A stretch of DNA of 64,000 nucleotides from assembly GCA_045837725.1 (NCBI GenBank), contig JBEWZL010000232.1:248001-312000 (forward strand). Direction: 5' to 3'. The notes beneath the pieces were generated by a model. The model searched no databases, was not told the DNA's origin, and saw nothing but the letters and a program-made list of their open reading frames with translations. The translations under genes and the position numbers were made by a program. Origin of the DNA: Vermamoeba vermiformis (taxonomy: Eukaryota; Tubulinea; Echinamoebida). Positions 57,783-64,000 of this stretch are shown one piece after another. Position 1 is the first letter of the stretch, and every line of letters begins with the position of its first letter.

Positions 57783-59053
57783 TTATTCGACTTGAATCAT
57801 GTCCACAGCGACAGTTTCAGTGACAGTGGTGACAGTCGTTGTTGTTTCAACTTCTAATTTTGGTCTTTTAGGCTCGGGCTCGCCATCAACAATAGCCTCT
57901 TCTTCCTCTCGGTGACGTTTTTGACCAACATGCGTCTCATCGCCACTATTGTTAGTAACACTCGCGCTTACGTCGGCCACATCAACGTCATCGAGTTCTT
58001 CATCAACGGGCTCTTCACGATTGACAGTGCTCTTGGTCTCAATGACCAAGGATTCTTCAACCTTGGTGCCATTACTGGTACTAACCTCATGCGATTCAAT
58101 TGTTGTGCTCACGAGCACCTCATTGTGGATCTCAGCGTCGTTGATGACAGTGCTCGTTTGAACGATTGTCTCTTCGCGCACGCTTGTGGGAGGAGAATCA
58201 ATGTCTAGATCGACCTCTTCGTCGTCTTCCTCCACTGTCGCCTGCTGGTCAGTGCTCACTACAGCAGCGTTGCTAACTACATCATCCACGCTGTTGTCCA
58301 AGAGGGCTGAGACGGGTGCGTGATCGACTACATTGCAAATGACTACGTTAGCCCCGTCAAAGTACGAGGTGTCCAAGGATAATGAACGATCGTTACCTTT
58401 GCATTGTTGAAGCAAAGCAGTCCAGCGCTCATTGAATGCTTGTTGCTCGTCTTCCACAACGAGTAGCAGTGGATCTTGCGTGGACTGTTGGTGCAGAGCA
58501 AGCAGGTGGAGAGGTGTTAGTTCCTAAATAAAGACGTCAGATCAGGCTTCGCATAATTAATTCAACTTACCGTTGTGCAAGATAGGGCAGGACTGATACG
58601 CAGGGACATTGAAGGAATGGACAAAGTAGGTTCGCCAGCTAACCGAAAGTGACCGTGGATTTCTCGTAGAAGAAGCTGCAGAGATGATTCAAGAAGATTT
58701 GGCTTATCAACAAATAATATTTCATCGCTCTTTTCACCGGAAAAGTTGTTAACTGTTCGTAAAGGTGCGAAGAGTTGGTAAATCTGGGATGCCACCGAGA
58801 TCAGAATTGTTGGTGCAGTAGTGGGACTCAAAGTCTGGGAAGAAACTATAATGCAATTGGTTAGCATTTTTGTTGACAAACAAAAGCAAATCAAATATTT
58901 AGGAATATTCTTCGTTTTTAAGAAAATTAGATCTTTTGTTCTAGACCGTGCCTAAAAAGATTTTTAAGTCTAATGTAACTTACGATTATTAAGAGCATTT
59001 TTTAGGGCAGGAATTTGATCAAAAGACTGGATGCAGTTCGTTGTCTTTTCCAT
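57783..59053 (-). CDS. uncharacterised acidic nuclear protein
   Basis: Three exons. The first (59053 to about 58984) encodes MEKTTNCIQSFDQIPALKNA, the second ILISVASQIYQLFAPLRTVN and LLLREIHGHFRL, the third ELTPLHLLALHQQSTQDP and EDEQQAFNERWTALLQQC. Splices are in phase (GTAAGT donors). The C-terminal half is Glu/Asp/Val/Thr-rich and low-complexity. It ends with a likely nuclear signal (VGQKRHREEEEA, EPKRPKLEVETTT) and a Thr/Val tail. The helical N-terminal part is conserved-looking but I cannot name it. About 370 residues. A chromatin or transcription role is a guess from composition only. Confidence 0.55.
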
Positions 59054-59460
59054 GACGCGTTCTGATAGTGACTAGAATAGAACAGACCTGTTTGTTATAA
59101 TATACACTAATTTCGAATAAACAAAAGATTTGCTTGATGCGACTTCTGTTGTTGTTGCTCGTTCGCTTCGACAGAAAATGATCTGGTCTCTGATCGGACA
59201 CTTCTACCACTGTCAGCCTGGTAAGAAGCCTTCAAACTTGTTTGCTTGCCAGACAATGTGCTGGAGTAATATTAGATGGAGAGGCGCTTTTTCTGTAAGT
59301 TCGAGTCTTCGTTATCAGACCGTTCCGATTAAGTCACGTTTTTTTGGATTGGCCGGTTCGCGGACTTAACTTTGTTGCGCTGCATTTCTTATTTTCGTTG
59401 CTTTATTATAACCGATAACAATACATAAATAATTTAAAAGTTCCTTTTCATTAGCCCATA
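59054..59460. promoter_or_regulatory. divergent upstream region
   Basis: About 407 bases between the uncharacterised acidic protein gene (minus) and the eIF4B-like gene (plus). A plus-strand frame at 59130-59369 has no ATG at its start and no family resemblance. The region probably contains both promoters and the eIF4B-like 5' UTR. Confidence 0.35.
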
Positions 59461-61523
59461 ATGAGTGGTAAGCGATCAGATTAACAACCTGGATTTGTGT
59501 TTTGATTCTTGCGTTCTTTGTCCAAAAATCAATTCATATAGTTTTTATATAACATGAATAACATTTTCATCATTCAGATAAGTCTGGATTGAACTCTTCC
59601 GGTGTCAACTTGGCCGAATATTTGTCCTCTGACAAGAGTAAGCATTACTAATATTCACATAATATAGTATACATCTTGTGTGAGATACGTATACAATTTA
59701 TATAATTTTTGTAAGCTTCAGTAATTAACTCGGTTCCAAATCAGAAAACAAGAGTTGGGCAGATCAAACCATCGAAGAGACCCAAGAACCTGGTAATTAT
59801 CACAATTTATTCACGATCTTAATAATTTTATCCGAGTCGCTAATGATGCTTCGTCACTCCCTTTCTTTGGATTATTCTTGATCACGAACATTCTTCTTTA
59901 TTTCTCTGTAAATTTCAGCTAAATGCACTAAATTTCTTGTTATGATGCTTGACGATCAGCAAATAGTGCGATTCTAAATACCCACCGAAAGTTTTCGATC
60001 TGATCGTATTTTTTCAATAGCTCAAAAGCCCAAGAAGTCTGCTTGGGGTACCGTAGCTCCCCCTAAGTTGGATCGTAAGTTTTTGTTATTGTCACATTTC
60101 GTCTGCAATACCTAACCGAGGTACAGAGGAGATCCAATGGCCCACTCCTGCCCCTTCTCAACAAGAAGCTCCTCGTGAGCGCGAACAACGTGGTCCTCGT
60201 GACTACGATGATCGTCCTCCTCGCGACTACGATGGTGGTCGTCGCGGTGGTTACGGTGGTGGCCGTTATGGTGACCGCGAAGATCGTGGTGATCGTCCTC
60301 CTCGTGACTACGATGGTGGTCGTCGTGGTGGCTACGGCGGTGATCGCGAAGACAGAGGCGAGCGCGGTGGCTACCGTGGTCGTGGCCGTGGAGGGTAAGT
60401 TATCTTAAACACACTATTACAGGTGATATAGTCAAGCTAACACAATACTCAGCTACCGTGGTGGCTATGGCGATCGTGAAGAACGTGGTGATCGTCCTCC
60501 TCGTGATTACGAAGGTGGTCGTCGTTACGGTGATCGTCCTCCTCGCGACTACGAAGGTCGTCGTGGTGAACGTGGTGATCGCGAAGATCGTGAACGTGAT
60601 AACTCCGAAGAGCGTTCTCCTGTCCGTCCTCCTGTTAACTTGCCCACCAACCCTCCTTACACTGCCTTTATTGGCAACTTGCCGTTCTCTCTTACCGAAG
60701 AAGATATTGCTGCCTTCTTCCGCGGCACTGACATCAAGTCCATCCGCTTGCCTGCTGACAAGGACGGCAAGCTCCGCGGCTACGGCTACGTAGAATTTGA
60801 AGATGTTGAATCTTTGGAGAAGGCTCTCCGTTCTACCGGTCGATTTATCTTGGACCGCAAGGTTCGCGTTGACGTCGCCACTGAGCGCAAGCAAGAAGAC
60901 AGACCTCCTCGCCGTGAGCGCCCTGAACGCAGCGACCGTGACAATGGTCCCGCCAACTGGAGATCAGAGCCCAAAGACACTGATCCCCGTGACGGTCACC
61001 AATCTCCTCCCAGAGAGCGCAAGAGACTCGACTTGAAGCCTCGTACTGCTCCCATCTCTGGCCCTGCCTCCACTGGTGGCGCTAACAAGCCCAAGGAAGA
61101 CATCTTTGGTGGTGCTACTCTCTCCGTTGAGAAGCAAAAGAAGCGCGAAGAAGAACTCGCTGCCAAGTTGGCTCAAAGCCGAGACTACGCCGAGAAGAAG
61201 GCTCGCGAAGATAGAGAAAGAGAAAACAACCGCGAGGAAAGAGGCACTTGGAGCAACAACCGCGGTGGCCGAGGTGGTCGCGGTGGTCGCCAACAACACA
61301 GTGACAGGTAAGTCTATAACATAGTATAATAAGCAGTTGACTAACACTGCTCAGAAACGGAAACGACGGCGAGTTCAGAAGCCAAAACAGAGCTAGAACC
61401 TCCAGCCAATCTGAGAAGCGTGACCGTGACAACACCAACACCAAGAAGAAGGGCAACGACGATACTGTCGAGAACAGATTTGCTGCGTTGACCGTTCAAG
61501 GAGGTGATGATGCCGACGAATAA
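59461..61523 (+). CDS. eIF4B/eIF4H-like RNA-binding protein (RRM plus DRYG/RGG repeats)
   Basis: Translation-initiation type RNA-binding protein that may stimulate eIF4A. The first exon is only 7 nt (ATGAGTG, 59461-59467). Short exons follow: DKSGLNSSGVNLAEYLSSDK, NKSWADQTIEETQEP and KPKKSAWGTVAPPKLD. The middle has five DRPPRDY-type repeats with GGRRGGYGG spacers. The RRM is at about 190-265: PPYTAFIGNLPFSLTEEDIA (RNP2), LRGYGYVEFEDVESLEKAL (RNP1). A basic Arg/Glu region ends in GGRGGRGGRQQ and the final exon NRFAALTVQGGDDADE. An N-terminal SWAD-like motif plus RRM plus DRYG region is the eIF4B layout. Opposite-strand hydrophobic frames here are shadows of the Arg/Gly codons. Confidence 0.8.
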
Positions 61524-61774
61524 ACTCGTCGGATCTCTCTTGCGGATCGAATTACATTGAAAAAATTGGACGCTTCTGTTACTCATTTTTGTAAGTACTA
61601 GTCAATTTAGATGTACAAGGCTAACTAATTATTATTAGGACGATTTTTGAGCTGGAGGATCCAAGCAAAAAAATTTTAATATTTAAAAATCCAAACTTGT
61701 TAACATTATTAATACTTGTATTGATCGTATTTAAAAACCTATTTACAAATCATATGTTTATTAATGTACAGTTG

Positions 61775-62408
61775 TTATTTGGCTTGCGGTTTGTCTTTCT
61801 TTTTTCGTTTTGCTTTGGAAAGTTTGATATGAATAGCAGAGTTGTACCGCACTTGTGTTAATACTGGCAGATTCTGGTATCAAATAATTAGATGTTAATC
61901 AGGGAGTATTTGTGTCACATACCGGTTCTAAGGGTTCAAAATCGTCGATTAGAGGTTCAGTGGATGTCGTTGTTGAGGCTACCAAGTCTCCAAGACTTCG
62001 TTTAACAATACTCAACGCAAGGTCTACGGCTAGATTAATAGCTGCACCAAGTCCGTGGATAACAACCTCGGCATCACTGCAAAAATGACAGATCAGTACT
62101 TTTGCTTGAGATCGCAACTAACTTACGGGTCTTTATCGAAGATTTTGGCTACTCGCTTGCTTGCAACGACAAAATTTGTTTGTGTAGATACGTAAATCTC
62201 GTTTTTCTTGCCGAACGTACGAATAGGCGGCCGTTTTACCATTCGATCTGCCAATAATTCCAAAAATTCAGAAAAAAATCGAATTAAATGCACTGAATAT
62301 CATACATTTAGTAGGATCGACGTCGTGTATTTCTGGAAATTCCCAGCCCCAGGTTGCGTCACCTTCTTCCTCGATCTCCATGTTATCTTCGGTTTCTTGC
62401 TTATCCAT
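61775..62408 (-). CDS. POP7: RPP20/POP7, RNase P and MRP protein subunit (Alba fold)
   Basis: Shared protein of RNase P and RNase MRP that binds the P3 RNA arm with RPP25. Seen: RMVKRPPIRTFGKKNEIYVS, TQTNFVVASKRVAKIFDKDP, VVIHGLGAAINLAVDLALSI (human YIHGLGLAINRAINIAL), STEPLIDDFEPLEP and RYNSAIHIKLSKAKRKKKDK (human RNNSAIHIRVF). Four exons with 50-80 nt introns. Start at MDKQETEDNMEIEEEGD, an acidic extension of about 35 residues before the Alba core. About 155 residues, usual for the family. Divergent from INTS3. Confidence 0.9.
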
Positions 62409-62728
62409 GACTGAGTATGGACGTCAAAGCAGTTGGAATCGCAAGTATTTAGCCGTCAAGATAGCCTTGAGCCGTGGCAGTGGATGATAAGCACGTGGGT
62501 TTGAGCTTTTATCAATTTTAGTTTGATTTTTGAACACGAAACTTTTGAATTTATTTGACTGCAGGAGCGAAGTAAAGAAAGACACAAAGGGCAGCTATCT
62601 TATATATTTTTTTCATTGCTATTATTGGGCACCTAGCTCCTATCCAATGAACAACTAGAGGCTAGTTTACTTCCCGCATCAAAAAAAATCAAAAAATTAA
62701 ATAAAAGCAGCGCAACGCATGAATTAAG
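62409..62728. promoter_or_regulatory. divergent upstream region, POP7 and INTS3
   Basis: About 320 AT-rich bases between two opposite start codons, with one CACGTG at about 62493. Expected to contain both promoters. No other feature seen. Confidence 0.35.
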
Positions 62729-64000
62729 ATGGCAATGATTCAACGTAGAGACATCCTTGATAAGAAGGATGAGGCCGAACATGTAAGTCGATATCAAAGC
62801 TCAAAGGGCAACCCACATAAGATCGGATCGCTGCAGAAACATTCTCGTTTTCTGAAGAGCTGATTTAAGTGAAATTACATTATTCAACCATTTTTTGCTC
62901 GGCACAGTATCTCAAACGTGATCCAGTGCCACTTCCAATCGAGCTACACAATGGTTGACTTTTTCCTTTTATGGAAGTCCCTGTCATTGCTAACGCAACA
63001 TTTTTAGTTTTGGTCCGAACACTTTCGAAAGCTGCTTGAAATGACAGCCGGCAAGAGCGAGCAAGAAACAAATTCAATTCTCGTCGGTCTGGTACGTACA
63101 TACATGTCACACTTCTAAAAATAGGCTCACACGTGATAGGTCTCTTCAATGGATCGACACAACGAGATCACTGAAGGAATCATGTACGGCATTATGACCG
63201 ACAAAACCAACGCGTTAAAGGTATGCGCATAATATCTTCGCTAAAAATATTATTAACCATTCTGATAGTACTTTCAATACTTGAATTTGGTGAATAGAGA
63301 CAAGTTCAGCTGCTGCATTCAACGACTTAGATTTCTATGCCTCGATCGATACGCAAAACTGACCGACACTGCAAGAGTTCAAGTACGTCCACTCAAACTG
63401 TAGTATACCAATACTAACCGTGCCTGTAGCTGTTATGGTTCGTGAACCGAATGATTGATCTCGATGTGCGCGAGACAGATGCGCTGTTCAACGCATTATT
63501 GCGACAAATTGTCACGGGGGATCTGACGCCAAAGAACATTTGGCTTATTCATCAAATGATGGACATGTGGACGAATCATCAAAGCTGGGTCTTAACTCAA
63601 CCCGCTTTGCTGCCACAATTGTTATACACCATTTTATCTGTCATGGTCGATCACTTTAAGCCTGGCTTTGAGGCCGTGAAAGATCGAGAAGTGGCCCTGT
63701 GTCTACAGATCTTAAAAGAACGGGCCAATGAAGTGAAGGTCATTGGACGCGATTTAATTCGACTCGTGCAACAAGTGGCGTATTATCCCGAGTTTGATGA
63801 CATTTGGCGCGACATTCTCAACAACAAACAGTCGCCGTTGTACTTCCCAGAACTCACTAAGATGCGCACGTCTCGGCTGTATTTCCAATTGCGGTCACAG
63901 CCTGAGATGGAATCGTTATTGCTCTTCATCATGAAACAGGTACGAGAAGCTTAACAGCCTTATCATAGCCGCGACTAATTGTGACGTTTAACAGGTCAAA
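62729..64000 (+). CDS. INTS3: Integrator complex subunit 3 (INTS3), 5' part, runs off right edge
   Basis: INTS3 is part of the Integrator RNA-processing complex and of the SOSS ssDNA-binding repair complex. The visible part matches its N-terminal helical repeat: ITEGIMYGIMTDKTNALKYF, QYLNLVNRDKFSCC, LLWFVNRMIDLDVRETDALF, QIVTGDLTPKNIWLIHQMMD, ANEVKVIGRDLIRLVQQVAY and YPEFDDIWRDILNN (human MIGRDLVRLLQNVARIPEFE). Exon 1 is 62729-62782 (MAMIQRRDILDKKDEAEH). At least five exons with introns of 50-110 nt are seen before a GTACGA donor at about 63940. The C-terminal part is outside the window. Confidence 0.88.

Noticed and set aside
60400-60894. Thr/Val-rich hydrophobic frames opposite the eIF4B-like gene
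   Set aside because: They arise from reverse reading of Arg/Gly/Asp repeat codons; no start context or family match.
1-64000. CRISPR array, rRNA operon, intact LTR element
   Set aside because: No regularly spaced repeats, rRNA motifs, long terminal repeats or polymerase/integrase motifs were seen.

Overview
This window is protein-coding nuclear DNA from a compact eukaryotic genome. Genes lie roughly 50-500 bases apart and carry short GT-AG introns, mostly 47-250 nt. Many are arranged as divergent pairs around a 110-540 bp shared upstream region. TGA is used as an ordinary stop (PX-GTPase, neudesin-like, CDC14 genes), so the code looks standard. The gene set (ELYS, Integrator INTS3, HUS1, neudesin, a selenocysteine SPS2, an LRR-FH3-RasGEF, DYRK1, ASCC2) suggests a free-living unicellular eukaryote, perhaps an amoebozoan or another protist near the animal/fungal side. 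I cannot fix the lineage from sequence alone. I saw no rRNA, tRNA, CRISPR array or recognisable intact transposon.

Layout, 1-14.5 kb: ELYS nucleoporin (partial), PSME3IP1/FAM192A, a GOLD/seven-helix membrane protein, mitochondrial HIBADH, the Pol III factor BDP1, about 1.95 kb of gene-poor DNA with diverged repeats, then the most striking gene: one reading frame that joins TFIIE-beta, TFIIE-alpha and the XPB helicase. Cysteinyl-tRNA synthetase with a likely mitochondrial leader is divergent from it, followed by a DJ-1/PfpI protein. 14.5-29 kb: CTR9 (Paf1 complex), aldehyde dehydrogenase overlapped by an unknown ORF, neudesin-like b5 protein, a PX-domain GTPase of unusual architecture, an ankyrin plus FERM-F1-like protein, and a DYRK1-type kinase.

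29-48.5 kb: an unrecognised Cys/His-rich regulator, a small membrane protein, RPS15, a large LRR-FH3-RasGEF, ASCC2, the mitochondrial protease YME1, a secreted Cys-rich protein, and selenophosphate synthetase whose active site is encoded by an in-frame TGA, with a SECIS-like hairpin in its 3' region. 48.5-64 kb: an ankyrin/polyproline protein, a DUF1415 protein with mitochondrial leader, PP2C, a four-helix membrane protein, HUS1 divergent from CDC14, an unknown acidic nuclear protein, an eIF4B-like RNA-binding protein, the RNase P/MRP subunit POP7, and the start of INTS3.

Several products act in gene expression: the TFIIE-XPB fusion at promoter opening, CTR9 in elongation, INTS3 in 3' processing and checkpoint signalling, BDP1 at Pol III promoters, POP7 in tRNA maturation, and ASCC2, eIF4B-like and RPS15 in translation. 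The main discovery is the three-part TFIIE-XPB fusion. Secondary points are the UGA/SECIS selenoprotein, the PX-GTPase and LRR-FH3-RasGEF architectures, a frame-shifting 22-bp duplication in CTR9, and many mini first exons. Splice sites were assigned by eye from reading frame, phase and family similarity.
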